Shown here: piece by piece, positions 34,518-43,681 of the stretch | How positions within the stretch are numbered: position 1 is the stretch's first letter | Layout: each line of letters begins with the position of its first letter | NCBI RefSeq assembly: GCF_039535785.1 | Contig: NZ_BAAAXV010000002.1 | Span: 62,001 to 126,000 of the forward strand | Source: Nonomuraea helvata | Lineage (GTDB): Bacteria; Actinomycetota; Actinomycetes; Streptosporangiales; Streptosporangiaceae | Direction of reading: 5' to 3' | Length of the DNA: 64,000 nt | Translations under genes and position numbers: made by a program | Notes under the pieces: generated by a model | Told to the model about the DNA's origin: nothing | Databases searched by the model: none | Seen by the model: only the letters and a program-made list of their open reading frames with translations

Positions 34518-35390
34518 TCAGCGCTCGAGCAGGTCCCGCAGGGCCTTGACGATGTCGGCGGGGGCTTCCTCGGCCATGAAGTGCCCGAAGCCGACGGTGA
34601 CATGCCGGAGGTCGGTGGCCCAGGCCCGCCAGAGCGCGGCCGCGTCGTAGCCGAGTGCGGCGCCCCAGTCCTGCTGGAGCACCGTCACCGGCATCCGCAG
34701 GCGACGTCCGGCGTCCCGGTCGGCCTGGTCGTGCTCGACGTCGATGCCGGCCGAGGCGCGGTAGTCGGCCACGATCGAGGGGATCGCGTGGCGGCAGGCC
34801 TCCAGGTACGCGGCGCGGACATCGGCGGGGATCGCCTGCGGGTCGCCGGTCCAGGCGTCGAGGAAGTGCCCGAAGAAGGCGTCCGGGTCCGCCGCGATGA
34901 GACGTTCGGGCAGGCCGGGCGGCTGGGCCATCAGGTAGAGGTGGAAGCCGACGGCCGCGGTGACGCCGTGCATCGCCGCCCACATGTCCAGGGTCGGCAG
35001 CACGTCCAGGCAGGCCAGCTGGGTGACCGCCGCGGGGTGGTCGAGCGCGGCGCGGAAGGCGACCAGGGCGCCGCGGTCGTGCCCGGCCAGCGCGAATCGC
35101 TCGTGGCCCAGCGCGCGGGCCAGGGCGATGACGTCGGCGGCCATGGTGCGCTTGGCGTAGGTGGCGGGGCCGGTCTCGGCGGGTTTGTCGCTGGCCCCGT
35201 ACCCACGCAGGTCGGGGCAGATGACGGTGTGGCCGGCCGCCAGCTCGGGGGCGACGTGCCGCCACATGAGGTGGGTCTGCGGGAAGCCGTGCAGCAGCAC
35301 GATCGGGCTGCCCTCGCCGGCGACGGCCGCGCTGAGCGAGACGCCGTCGCCGACGGGGACGCGGTGGTAGGTGAAACCTTCGATGATCAC
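34518..35390 (-). CDS. Alpha/beta hydrolase, haloacetate-dehalogenase/epoxide-hydrolase type
   Basis: 290 residues. HGFPQTHLMWRHVAPELA, DLRGYGASDKPAE and YAKRTMAADVIALARALG, then the nucleophile elbow GHDRGA with Asp as nucleophile, match fluoroacetate-dehalogenase-like enzymes; the late His lies in VGFGHFMAEEAP. Cytoplasmic. Actual dehalogenation is unproven, since many close relatives act on esters or epoxides. It is divergent from the SARP regulator across 110 bp, so the SARP may control it. Confidence 0.88.
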   Translation of the reverse strand: MIIEGFTYHRVPVGDGVSLSAAVAGEGSPIVLLHGFPQTHLMWRHVAPELAAGHTVICPDLRGYGASDKPAETGPATYAKRTMAADVIALARALGHERFALAGHDRGALVAFRAALDHPAAVTQLACLDVLPTLDMWAAMHGVTAAVGFHLYLMAQPPGLPERLIAADPDAFFGHFLDAWTGDPQAIPADVRAAYLEACRHAIPSIVADYRASAGIDVEHDQADRDAGRRLRMPVTVLQQDWGAALGYDAAALWRAWATDLRHVTVGFGHFMAEEAPADIVKALRDLLER

Positions 35391-35500
35391 GATGGCGCTC
35401 TCTTGTGTCGGGGTCGGTTCCGCTGGGGTCGGTCCTCAGGGTGCCGGGCGCGAATGAGCATCCGATGAGCGCGCTACCGTGACCTGGGGGTGACCGTGAC

Positions 35501-37822
35501 GTGCGGGTGGAGTTCGGGGTGCTGGGGCCGGTCGCGGCCTGGGACGGCACCGGGGGTGCGATCGGCTTGAAGGGGCCGCGGCACCGTGCGGTGCTGGCGC
35601 GGCTGATCGTCGCCCGGGGACGCGTGGTCCCGGTCGCCCACCTGGTGGCCGACCTGTGGGAGGATCCCCCTCCCGACGCGGTGGGCGCGCTGCGCACGTT
35701 CGTGGCGGCGCTGCGCCGGGCGCTGGAGCCGGCACGTCCGCCCCGCGCGCCCGCCCGGTTGCTGGTCACCGAGGGGCCCGGGTACGCGTTGCGCGCCGAG
35801 CCGCGCACGGTGGACGCCTGGCGCTTCGAACGGGCGGTTGCCGCCCCGGGGCCGCCTGAGGAGGTTCTCGAGCGGCTGGAGGAGGCGCTGGGGTGGTGGC
35901 GCGGGCCCGCCTACGCCGATTTCGCCGACGAACCCTGGGCCCTTGTGGAGCGCTCCCGGCTGACGGAGCTGCGGCTGCACGCCGTCGAACGCCTGGCCGA
36001 GGCCCGGCTGGCCCTGGGGCTTGCCGGGGCGGCGGTGCCGGATCTGGACGCGCACGTGGCCGATCACCCGTGGCGGGAGGAGGGCTGGCGACTGCTGGCT
36101 CTGGCGCTGTACCGTACCGGCCGCCAGGGCGACGCGCTCGCGGTGCTGCGCCGGGCGCGTACGCTCCTGGCCGAGCATCTGGGGGTCGACCCGGGGCCGG
36201 CACTGCGCCGCCTGGAGAACGACATCCTCCACCACGCCCACCACCTCAGCCCGAGCCCGGCGGATGCGCCGGACTCGGGTGCACCGGACTCGGGTGCACC
36301 GGACTCGGGCGTGGCCGAGACCGGAGCTGCGCAGCGGGATATGCCCAGATCGGGCGCGGCCGAGACCGGAGCGGCGGAACCCGTTATGGCGGAAGCCGGT
36401 GCGGCCGAGACGGGCGTGGCCGAGGCGGTGTGGGCGCGGGCCGCCGTAGCCTACGACCGCAGCGCGCCGCCGGGCGCGCGGGCCCGGCTGGAATCGACGG
36501 TGGCGCTGATGCGTGGGCTGGCGGTGACAGGGGGCGGCGGCCTGCTGGCGGCTCGCGAGCATCGGGTGGCGGCCATCGCGGCGGCGGAGGAACTGGGCGA
36601 CGTGGAACTGACGGCCCGCGTCATCGGCGCCTACGACGTTCCGGCGATCTGGACCCGCCTCGACGACCCGGACCAGGCTGCACAGGTGATCGCAGCAGCC
36701 GAACGCGCCCTGAGCGCCCTCCCGCCGGACCCGCACGACGCCGCGTCCGGCCGCCCGCCGCAAGCGGCTTCTCCCCCAACGCCCACCGCAATCCCGACCA
36801 GCCGTGCCGCCCTCCCCGCGAACGGCGCCGTCCTCTCGCAGGGGGCACGTGATGCGGCCCGGGCTCGCCTGCTGGCCACCATCGGCCTGGAGTCTCGGGG
36901 CGCCCGCTCGCCGCGTGGCCCGCAGGCCGCTCAGGAGGCGGAACGGCTGGCGCGCCGCCTGGATGAGCCGAGGCTGCTGGCGTTCACGCTCAACGCCGTG
37001 TTCATGCAGACGTTCCACCGGGCGGGGCTGGCCACGCGGCGGGACGCGATCGGCGCCGAACTGATCGCCCTGTCGGCGCGGTACGGCTTGGCCACCTACG
37101 AGGTCCTCGGGCACCTCATCCGGCTCCAGGCCCGCTGCGCCCTCGCGGACTTCCCCGGAGCCGACGCCCACGCCCGCACCGCGGACCGCCTGGCCGAGCG
37201 GTACGAGCTGCCGCTGGTGGGCGTCTTCACCCAGTGGTTCCGAGCGCTCCGGCTCGACGCGACCGGGCAGGCCCCGGTCGAGGAGGTCGAGTCCGCCTAC
37301 CGCGCCGCCGCAGCCCGGCTCGACGGCGCCGGCATGCCGGGGCTGGAGCACGGACTGTTGCCGCTCGCCCTGCTCTGCCTGCGCCTGCGCGGCCACGCGC
37401 CTTCCCCGTCGCAGCCGCCTCCGCGGAAAGGACTTGCCGACGAGGACGCCCACTCACTTCGCGCTGTGCCGGACGGGAGCAGCAGCACCGGCTCTCTCCG
37501 GGTGATGGCGGACGAGGGCGCCGACTTCGGCCCGTACGAGCCGTGGGCACGTCCCGTGCTGCTGCTCGCCCAGGGCCGCCGCGATGAGGCCGCGGCGAAG
37601 CTGCGCCGCCTCCCCGAGCCTCCCCGGGATCTGCTGCTGGAGGCCATGTGGTGTCTGGTCGCGCGGGCCGCCGTCGCGGTCGGCGACCGGGAGGCGATGG
37701 AACGGGCCCATGCGGCGCTCGCGCCCGCGGCGGCGGAACTGGCCGGGGCGGGCAGCGGGCTGCTCACCCTGGGACCGGTCTCCCGCTACCTCGACGACCT
37801 CGCCGCGGCCCTGCGCCGCTGA
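35501..37822 (+). CDS. SARP/AfsR-type regulator with BTAD, lacking NB-ARC
   Basis: 773 residues from a GTG. An OmpR-type winged helix (FGVLGPVAAWDGTGG, KGPRHRAVLARLIVARGRVV) at 1-95 and a BTAD domain at about 97-245 (DAWRFERAVA, YRTGRQGDALAVLRRAR, LGVDPGPALRRLE) define a SARP. Residues 250-310 are an Ala/Pro/Thr/Glu-rich linker with imperfect repeats (APDSG, AAETGAAE). The rest is helical, TPR-like, without a P-loop, so the STAND ATPase of AfsR is missing. SARPs normally activate secondary-metabolite genes. Candidate targets are the divergent hydrolase and downstream GNAT. Confidence 0.9.
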   Translation: MRVEFGVLGPVAAWDGTGGAIGLKGPRHRAVLARLIVARGRVVPVAHLVADLWEDPPPDAVGALRTFVAALRRALEPARPPRAPARLLVTEGPGYALRAEPRTVDAWRFERAVAAPGPPEEVLERLEEALGWWRGPAYADFADEPWALVERSRLTELRLHAVERLAEARLALGLAGAAVPDLDAHVADHPWREEGWRLLALALYRTGRQGDALAVLRRARTLLAEHLGVDPGPALRRLENDILHHAHHLSPSPADAPDSGAPDSGAPDSGVAETGAAQRDMPRSGAAETGAAEPVMAEAGAAETGVAEAVWARAAVAYDRSAPPGARARLESTVALMRGLAVTGGGGLLAAREHRVAAIAAAEELGDVELTARVIGAYDVPAIWTRLDDPDQAAQVIAAAERALSALPPDPHDAASGRPPQAASPPTPTAIPTSRAALPANGAVLSQGARDAARARLLATIGLESRGARSPRGPQAAQEAERLARRLDEPRLLAFTLNAVFMQTFHRAGLATRRDAIGAELIALSARYGLATYEVLGHLIRLQARCALADFPGADAHARTADRLAERYELPLVGVFTQWFRALRLDATGQAPVEEVESAYRAAAARLDGAGMPGLEHGLLPLALLCLRLRGHAPSPSQPPPRKGLADEDAHSLRAVPDGSSSTGSLRVMADEGADFGPYEPWARPVLLLAQGRRDEAAAKLRRLPEPPRDLLLEAMWCLVARAAVAVGDREAMERAHAALAPAAAELAGAGSGLLTLGPVSRYLDDLAAALRR

Positions 37823-37889
37823 CCGCACCCGTTCGTCGGTGCCTGATAATCGCTGGCGGTCGCATCACCATGTCCACGACAATGGCGCG

Positions 37890-38765
37890 GTGTTGAGCAA
37901 GCGCGCCTATACCGACGCCGACCTGCCCTGGCTTCAGGAGTGCGTGGCCGGATGGATCGCCCGCGCGGGCCGGTGCGGCTACGACCACATCGGCGAGCTG
38001 CCGCACCGGATCTACGAGAACCTGCGCGGCCGCCGCCCTGTCGGCGAGGTCGTGCACGTGTGGGAGCACGCCGGCGAGCTGGCCGGGCTGACCGTCAACA
38101 CCCGTTTCGGCAACGCCTTCGACGTCTTCGCCGCTCCCGGGCTGCGCGGCTCCGAGGCGGAGATCGCGATGATCGAGGACGCCTGCGTGACCACCGGCCA
38201 CGGCGTCGACGAGGTGCTCACCGACGTCTTCGACTGCGACCACGTACGCATCGAGCTTCTCGAGCGTCTCGGCTTCACCCGCTTCCGCGTCTGGGACGAC
38301 ATACGGGAGAGGCCGCTCGCCGACGTCCCGCCGGAGCCGGAGCCTCCCGAGGGCTTCACCGTCCGCGGGGCCCGCCTGTCCGACGCCGACGGGCTGGCCG
38401 AGGCCCACAACGGCGCCTTCCAGGCGGGCTGGACCGGTGCGGAGTACCGCGACGAGGTCATGCGCAAGCCCGGATACGACCCGGCCCGCGAGGTCGTCGC
38501 CGAGGCTCCCGACGGCCGCATCGCGGCCTTCGCCGTCTACTGGGTCGACACCCGTAACGGCCTGGGCCACTTCGAGCCCGTGGGCACTCACCCCGGCTTC
38601 CGGCGCAGGGGCCTGGCTCGCGCGGTGATGCTGCACGCCATGCACCGCATGAGCTCGCTGACCACCGTCACGGTCAACCACAACGCGGAGAACCTCGCGG
38701 CCCGCAAGCTTTATGAGAGCCTCGGCTTCACCAAACGCCACGAGACGTACGGCTACCGCCGCTGA
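37890..38765 (+). CDS. Tandem-domain GNAT acetyltransferase
   Basis: 291 residues from GTG 37890 (TTG 37893 possible). The N-terminal GNAT-like half (KRAYTDADLPWLQECVAGW, VGEVVHVWEHAGELAGLTVN) is degenerate. The C-terminal half is canonical: FTVRGARLSDADGLAEAHN, GHFEPVGTHPGFRRRGLARA for acetyl-CoA, and NHNAENLAARKLYESLGF. Two-domain GNATs of this type often modify small amines or antibiotics. It lies 67 bp after the SARP gene. Confidence 0.87.
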   Translation: MLSKRAYTDADLPWLQECVAGWIARAGRCGYDHIGELPHRIYENLRGRRPVGEVVHVWEHAGELAGLTVNTRFGNAFDVFAAPGLRGSEAEIAMIEDACVTTGHGVDEVLTDVFDCDHVRIELLERLGFTRFRVWDDIRERPLADVPPEPEPPEGFTVRGARLSDADGLAEAHNGAFQAGWTGAEYRDEVMRKPGYDPAREVVAEAPDGRIAAFAVYWVDTRNGLGHFEPVGTHPGFRRRGLARAVMLHAMHRMSSLTTVTVNHNAENLAARKLYESLGFTKRHETYGYRR

Positions 38766-38788
38766 CGCCCGGCAACGCGGCACCTCGA

Positions 38789-38822
38789 GCGCCGGTGGCG
38801 CCCGTCACGGGACCACCGGCGC
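38789..38822 (+). terminator. Hairpin terminator after the GNAT gene
   Basis: Perfect 10-bp stem GCGCCGGTGG / CCACCGGCGC, 14-nt loop, 24 bp after the GNAT stop. Confidence 0.7.
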
Positions 38823-38984
38823 GCTGATCATGCGGGCGTCAGACGTGCACGCCCCGTGAATTGATCTTGAACGAGTCGCCACCAGTCAGGCACCCGGCTA
38901 TGACCGAACATTACCATCTGATTACTTTCAGCAGTCGCCGATCGGCCCAGGAAAACCCAGCCGATGTCGAACTACCAGCCCGCG

Positions 38985-39290
38985 ATCAGCACGGCTACAC
39001 CGCCGGCGTTGGCCGGTTACGGACGCTGGCGACCTGTAATGAGCTGCTCGCGCGCGTGCTGCTCGCGGGCGCGCCGGTGCCGCCGCAACTCGCCGAGCAG
39101 CTGCGGCCGTTGGTGGCGCCCCGCTACGTGGTGTCGGTGCTGCGCGTCCCCGGCCCGACGGTGTCCGAGCAGACCGGTTCCGCCCGCGCACCCTGGACTA
39201 CCGGCTGCAGCGCGTCCGCAAGGTGACCGGCCTCGAACCCGGCTCCACCCTCGGCGTACGGATGCTCAGCACGGCGGTTGCGCCTGCTGG
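38985..39290 (+). pseudogene. PucR-family regulator remnant
   Basis: One frame reads GRLRTLATCNELLARVLLAG and LRPLVAPRYVVSVLRVPG. After a frame change at about 39180 another reads RPRTLDYRLQRVRKVTGLEP and GVRMLSTAVA, the unmistakable C-terminal helix-turn-helix (HTH_30) of PucR/CdaR-type regulators. The domain between is deleted and no start remains. Confidence 0.7.
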
Positions 39291-39377
39291 CCCGGTGAAG
39301 AAATCCAGCCGCTATGGGCACTCCCACCCCGAGGCGACGTCGCCTCCCACACCGTGGCCGGGGGCCGAATGGTTGCG

Positions 39378-40502
39378 TCAATGGCCCCGATCGAGCCCGC
39401 TCCTGGGAGGGCGCGTGAGGGCGGTGCAGCAGGCCAGCAGGGCCAGCGCGAACGCCGGCAGCCAGGCCAGCCGGGCGAGCACCCAGGCAGGGCTGTCGGG
39501 CACGGTGTGCAGGCCGGGCAGTGGCCGGTCGGCGAGCAGGCCGAGTGCGGTGACCGCGATCATGGCGGTCTGGTGCCACAGGTAGATCGGCATGGCCGAC
39601 AGGTTGGCCATCGCCACGGCCGCCCACGCGGCGGGGCGGGCCAGCACGCGGCGCAGCGGGCCGAGCAGCAGCAGCGCCGCCCCGCATTGGGCCAGGCCGA
39701 AGGCGACGGCCGCGAGGGTGGGCGGGGACTGGTTGGAGATGGGGGCGCCGGGCACGCCCACCATGGATGCCGGGTAACCGGCCCACAGGACGAGCGCGGC
39801 ACTGGCCGTGGCGCCGCCGATCAGCAGCGTCCATCCGGTCGCCCGGTCACGCAGGCGGCCGCGGCTCCAGGCCGCGCCCAGGCAGTACGGCACCAGCCAG
39901 CCGGCGGCGACGTTGACCCAGCCGATCCAGCCCGGCCCGCCCACCCCGAACCTGACGAGGTCGACGAGGTCGACGAGGGCGACCACGGCGAGCGGCCACG
40001 CCGGGTGGAGGCCGGTGACCAGCGGGGTCGCCGCCGTCAGCGCGGCGAAGACCAGCAGGAACCACAGCGGCGACCACACCAGCTTGGCCAGCGCGTTCAC
40101 CGTCTGCAGGTCGGCCCCGAAGGCGAGCATCGCGGCGGCCGCCGCCGCCCAGACCGCCAGCACGGCGCCGACCGGCCGGAACAGGCGGGCCGTGCGGCCG
40201 CCGAGCCACCGCGCGTAGGACAGGCCGCGGGCACGGGCGCGGGTGTGGCTCGTGGCGGCCATCTGCCCGCCCACGAGGAAGAACAGCGCCATGGTCTGGA
40301 AGAGCCACGAGGCGGGCGCCAGATAGGGCATGTGCCGCAGCGGGCTGGCCACGTACAGGGTGCCGCTGTCGGCGACCAGGGCGCTCACCAGCCAGTGGCC
40401 GAGCACCACGCCGCCGATGGCCAGGGCGCGCAGCGCGTCGACGCCGCGGTCGCGGCCGGAGGGGGTCGCCACCTCGATGCGCCGGAGGAGGTCATGCTGC
40501 AC
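39378..40502 (-). CDS. Acyltransferase-3 family membrane protein
   Basis: 374 residues from the GTG at 40502, which overlaps the stop of the upstream DUF1023 gene by 11 bp. About ten transmembrane segments. RGVDALRALAIGGVVLGHWL (with the conserved His of the family), ALFFLVGGQMAATSHTRAR and the C-terminal YLWHQTAMIAVTALGLL are typical. Such proteins O-acylate extracytoplasmic sugars or lipids. The open frame continues upstream through the 18-bp minisatellite as MPPSPD repeats, each unit offering an ATG (up to 40613), so longer isoforms are possible. Confidence 0.87.
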   Translation of the reverse strand: MQHDLLRRIEVATPSGRDRGVDALRALAIGGVVLGHWLVSALVADSGTLYVASPLRHMPYLAPASWLFQTMALFFLVGGQMAATSHTRARARGLSYARWLGGRTARLFRPVGAVLAVWAAAAAAMLAFGADLQTVNALAKLVWSPLWFLLVFAALTAATPLVTGLHPAWPLAVVALVDLVDLVRFGVGGPGWIGWVNVAAGWLVPYCLGAAWSRGRLRDRATGWTLLIGGATASAALVLWAGYPASMVGVPGAPISNQSPPTLAAVAFGLAQCGAALLLLGPLRRVLARPAAWAAVAMANLSAMPIYLWHQTAMIAVTALGLLADRPLPGLHTVPDSPAWVLARLAWLPAFALALLACCTALTRPPRSGLDRGH

Positions 40503-41553
40503 GGCGGGCCTCGACGGGGGCGTGTCCGGAGACGGGGGCATGTCCGGAGACGGGGGCATGTCCGGAGACGGGGGCATGTCCGGAGACGGGGGCATGTCCG
40601 GAGACGGGGGCATGTCCGGAGACGGGGGCGTGTCCGGAGACGATTGCGGCGATGTTCCGCAGCGGCAGGGAGCCGGCTTTCAGGTAGTCGCTGTGACCGC
40701 CGTCGCCTGCCGCGAAGACGCGGGCGCCGAAGCCCGGCGAGACCGGGTCGGCGCCGAACCCGAGGGCGCCGAGCCGGACGTGCGGCACACGGGCGACCCA
40801 GTCGCCGCCGGCGCGGCCGGCCCAGACTTCCGCCCGCGTACGCAGGCCGGCGACGTGCTCGACGGTGACGCCGGGGCTGCCGATCAGGATCAGCCGCTCG
40901 ACGTCCAGCGCGGGCGCGGCCCGGCCGCAGACCACGGTGCCGTAGGAATGGCACAGCAGGGAGACGCGGGCGGCGGGCCTGGCCGCGCCCAGCTCCCGTA
41001 CGAACGCGCGCAACGCCGGAGCGCCCTCCTCGGCGCGGCCGGCGGTCAGCGACGACAGGCTGACCAGGCTGGGCGTGCGGTAGCCGAGCCAGCCGACGAC
41101 CGCGGACCGCTCGCCGAGCTGCTGCGACAGCCTCAGCGCGCCGCCGCGCAGGAGCCCGTACTTGTCGAGGGTGGTGTCGCTGCCGGGGACCAGCACCACG
41201 ATCCGCTCGGCCGCCGCGAGGTCGCCGAAGACCTCGACGGCACGGCCGCCGTCGCGGCCGTCGAAGGAGAGAAACCGGCGTCCGGGATCGGCCATGGCGC
41301 GCAGCAGCGCGGCCCGCCGCAGGTCACCGTGGTCCGCGGCCATCCGTTCGGCCGCACGAACGGCGTCCCGGGTCGCCGCGTACCGTACGGCCAAGGTCTC
41401 GGGGGTCGCGGCCCGCAGCGGGGCGAGCGGGGCGGGAACGGGCGCGGGGACCGCGGCGGGGCGCGCCGCGCCGGTCACCGGCGCCGCCACCGAGGCGGAG
41501 ACGAATGCGGCGAGCAGGGTACGGCGCAGACGGGGCGCTTTGACATCGATCAC
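40492..41553 (-). CDS. Secreted alpha/beta hydrolase (DUF1023) with C-terminal hexapeptide repeats
   Basis: 353 residues from a GTG at 41553. Signal RRTLLAAFVSASVAAPVTGA. The DUF1023 core includes RFLSFDGRDGGRAVEVFGD, IVVLVPGSDTTLDKY, nucleophile elbow SLLCHSYGTVVCG (C-H-S-Y-G) and GGHSDYLK near the catalytic His. The last about 50 residues are seven SGHAPV units encoded by an 18-bp minisatellite, then EARRAA. The stop overlaps the acyltransferase start, so the two are coupled. Probably an extracytoplasmic lipase or esterase. Confidence 0.85.
   Translation of the reverse strand: MIDVKAPRLRRTLLAAFVSASVAAPVTGAARPAAVPAPVPAPLAPLRAATPETLAVRYAATRDAVRAAERMAADHGDLRRAALLRAMADPGRRFLSFDGRDGGRAVEVFGDLAAAERIVVLVPGSDTTLDKYGLLRGGALRLSQQLGERSAVVGWLGYRTPSLVSLSSLTAGRAEEGAPALRAFVRELGAARPAARVSLLCHSYGTVVCGRAAPALDVERLILIGSPGVTVEHVAGLRTRAEVWAGRAGGDWVARVPHVRLGALGFGADPVSPGFGARVFAAGDGGHSDYLKAGSLPLRNIAAIVSGHAPVSGHAPVSGHAPVSGHAPVSGHAPVSGHAPVSGHAPVEARRAA
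40513..40638. repeat. 18-bp minisatellite read in two frames by two genes
   Basis: Seven tandem units of GACGGGGGCATGTCCGGA; the first and last units have CGTG in place of CATG. It encodes SGHAPV repeats at the C-terminus of the DUF1023 hydrolase and, in another frame, MPPSPD repeats upstream of the acyltransferase. Confidence 0.95.
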
Positions 41554-41687
41554 CCGATCGACGGTGCCGCAGGCGGTACCCGCACCACATCGAACCGGCG
41601 TCTGCATTCGCGCAGGTGCCGGGATACCACGGTTGTACGACCGTGGTCCGATGCGGAGGCGAGGGGGACGCCGATACGATCCTGGGC

Positions 41688-43028
41688 ATGCACGTGACGC
41701 CGCCATTGCCGCTGCTCAAACGGGTGCCACCGGGCGCCTGGACGGTCGTGGCGTGGTTTGGCGGCCTGGTGTTCACGTTCCTGGTGCGGGTCAGGCTCCC
41801 AGGGGAGAGCGAGCCCGGCGTGTGGCCCGCGGCCCAGTTCTTCCGCTGGGACGGGCTGACGAACCTGGCGGTGGCCACCGCGGTCGCGCTGTACGGCTGC
41901 GCGCTGCTGCGGCGCCGGCCGCTGACGGCGCTGTGGCTGCTGATGACCGGCTCCGTCCTGGCCTGCCTTCCGCTGGCCGTGGGAGCGATTCCGCTGGCCC
42001 AATACCTGGCGGTCGACGTCGCGATGTGCTTCATCGCGGCCGGCGCCGCGCGCCGGACGGGGGTCGCCGCCCTCGCCGGCGCGCTGATCGTCCTGGCCGC
42101 CTACCTGGCCACGCGGATGCTGGCCGGCTGGCCGGTCGGCCTCTCGGCGGAGCTGGCCGTGGCCATGACGGTGGTCATCGCCTGGCTGATCGGCCACTCG
42201 GTGCGCCAGGCGCGCGAGCACGCCGAGACGCTGATCGCCAAGGCCACCGTGCAGGCCGCCACCGACGAACGGCTGCGCATCTCCCGGGAGCTGCACGACA
42301 CGGTCGCGCACAGCATCAGCGTCATCGCCCTGCAGGCCGGCGCGGCACGCCGCGTCATCGACACCCAGCCGGCCAGGGCGAGCCAGGCGCTCGGCGAGAT
42401 CGAGACGGTCGGCCGGGAGACGCTGTCCGGGCTGCGCCGGATGGTGGGGGCGCTGCGCCACACCCAGGAGGACCGGCCCCACGACGTGGCCGAGTCGCAT
42501 CCGTCACGCGGCCTGACCGAGCCCCACCCATCACCCGACCTGACCGAGCCCCACCCATCACGCAGCCTGACCGAGTCGCATCCGCCGCCGGGCCTGGCCC
42601 AGCTGCATCCGTCACGCGGCTTGGCCGAGCTGCATCCGTCGCCCGGCCTGGCCGACCTGGACCGGCTGGCCGCAGCGACCACGGACGCCGGCGTCCGCGT
42701 CGAGGTGCATCGGCGGGGCGAGCCGTACCGGCTGCCGCCGGAGATCGACATCTCCGCCTACCGCATCGTCCAGGAGGCGATCACCAACGTCGTGCGCCAC
42801 GCCGGCACGGGCTCGTGCCGGGTGTCCGTGGAGTACGGCGACGGCGAGCTGGCCCTCGAGGTCCTCGATGACGGGCACGGCCCGCGTCGTGCGTCAGGCG
42901 GCGGCTACGGCCTGGTCGGGATGCGCGAGCGCGTCAGCCTGCTGCACGGCACCTTCTCCGCCGGCCCGCGGCCCGGAGGCGGCTTCCGGGTGGCGGCCCG
43001 CCTGCCCCTGACGGCCGCGGTTCGATGA
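41688..43028 (+). CDS. Sensor histidine kinase (NarL-type, HisKA_3)
   Basis: 446 residues. Four to five N-terminal transmembrane segments (about 15-170), HisKA_3 box with His203 in RISRELHDTVAHSISVI, and a HATPase_c domain at the end (AYRIVQEAITNVVRHAG, LDDGHGP, GYGLVGMRERV). Between them, residues 269-322 are six degenerate 9-residue repeats (HPSRGLTE type) encoded by 27-bp units, an unusual place for an insertion. Overlaps the response regulator start by an ATGA junction. Confidence 0.92.
   Translation: MHVTPPLPLLKRVPPGAWTVVAWFGGLVFTFLVRVRLPGESEPGVWPAAQFFRWDGLTNLAVATAVALYGCALLRRRPLTALWLLMTGSVLACLPLAVGAIPLAQYLAVDVAMCFIAAGAARRTGVAALAGALIVLAAYLATRMLAGWPVGLSAELAVAMTVVIAWLIGHSVRQAREHAETLIAKATVQAATDERLRISRELHDTVAHSISVIALQAGAARRVIDTQPARASQALGEIETVGRETLSGLRRMVGALRHTQEDRPHDVAESHPSRGLTEPHPSPDLTEPHPSRSLTESHPPPGLAQLHPSRGLAELHPSPGLADLDRLAAATTDAGVRVEVHRRGEPYRLPPEIDISAYRIVQEAITNVVRHAGTGSCRVSVEYGDGELALEVLDDGHGPRRASGGGYGLVGMRERVSLLHGTFSAGPRPGGGFRVAARLPLTAAVR
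42492..42653. repeat. 27-bp degenerate coding repeat in the histidine kinase
   Basis: Six tandem 27-bp units encoding (E/P/L)(S/P/L)HPS(R/P)xL(T/A) repeats between the dimerisation and ATP-binding domains. Units have diverged, so the array is older than the perfect arrays elsewhere in the window. Confidence 0.85.
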
Positions 43029-43681
43029 CCATCCGCGTCCTCCTGGCCGACGACCAGCCGCTCATTCGCACCGCCCTGCAGATGGTCATCTCCGATGCCC
43101 CCGACCTCGAGGTCGTCGGGGAGGCCGCGACGGGGCTGGAGGCCGTCCAGCTGGCCGGCGAGCTCCGCCCCGACGTGGTGGTGATGGACATCCGCATGCC
43201 CGGAATGGACGGCATCGACGCCACCCGGCTCATCACCCGGGGATCCGGCCCGGCCCAGGTCGTCGTCCTGACGACGTTCGACGAGGACGACAATGTCTAT
43301 GGCGCGCTGCGCGCCGGCGCGTCCGGGTTCCTCGTCAAGGACATGGCGCTCGACGACATCCTCGCCGCGATCCGGGTCGTGGCCGCCGGCGACGCCCTGA
43401 TCGCACCGGCCGTCACCCGGCGGCTCATCGAGGCGTTCGCCGACCGCCCCGGCTCCGCTCCGGCGCCGCGCGAGCTGGAAGGCATCACCGAGCGCGAACG
43501 CGAGGTCCTGACCCTGATCGCCCGCGGCCTGTCCAACAACGAGATCGCCGTCGACCTGTCCATCAGCGTCGCCACCGTCAAGGCGTATGTGACCCGGCTG
43601 CTGGCCAAGCTCGACGCGCGTGACCGGGTCCAGCTCGTCATCATCGCCTACGAGGCGGGACTGGTGTCATCGTCCAGGTGA
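43025..43681 (+). CDS. NarL/LuxR-type response regulator
   Basis: 218 residues. Receiver domain with DD near residue 9-10, phospho-acceptor Asp54 in VVVMDIRMPGMDG, Thr and Lys in VVLTTFDED and FLVKDM. C-terminal LuxR helix-turn-helix: ITEREREVLTLIARGLSNNE, SVATVKAYVTRLLAKL. Partner of the overlapping histidine kinase. Targets unknown. Confidence 0.94.
   Translation: MTIRVLLADDQPLIRTALQMVISDAPDLEVVGEAATGLEAVQLAGELRPDVVVMDIRMPGMDGIDATRLITRGSGPAQVVVLTTFDEDDNVYGALRAGASGFLVKDMALDDILAAIRVVAAGDALIAPAVTRRLIEAFADRPGSAPAPRELEGITEREREVLTLIARGLSNNEIAVDLSISVATVKAYVTRLLAKLDARDRVQLVIIAYEAGLVSSSR

Noticed and set aside
40513..40638. CRISPR-like array
   Set aside because: Units are directly tandem without spacers and encode in-frame peptide repeats; no cas genes. 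The same applies to the arrays at 8745, 19017 and 42492.
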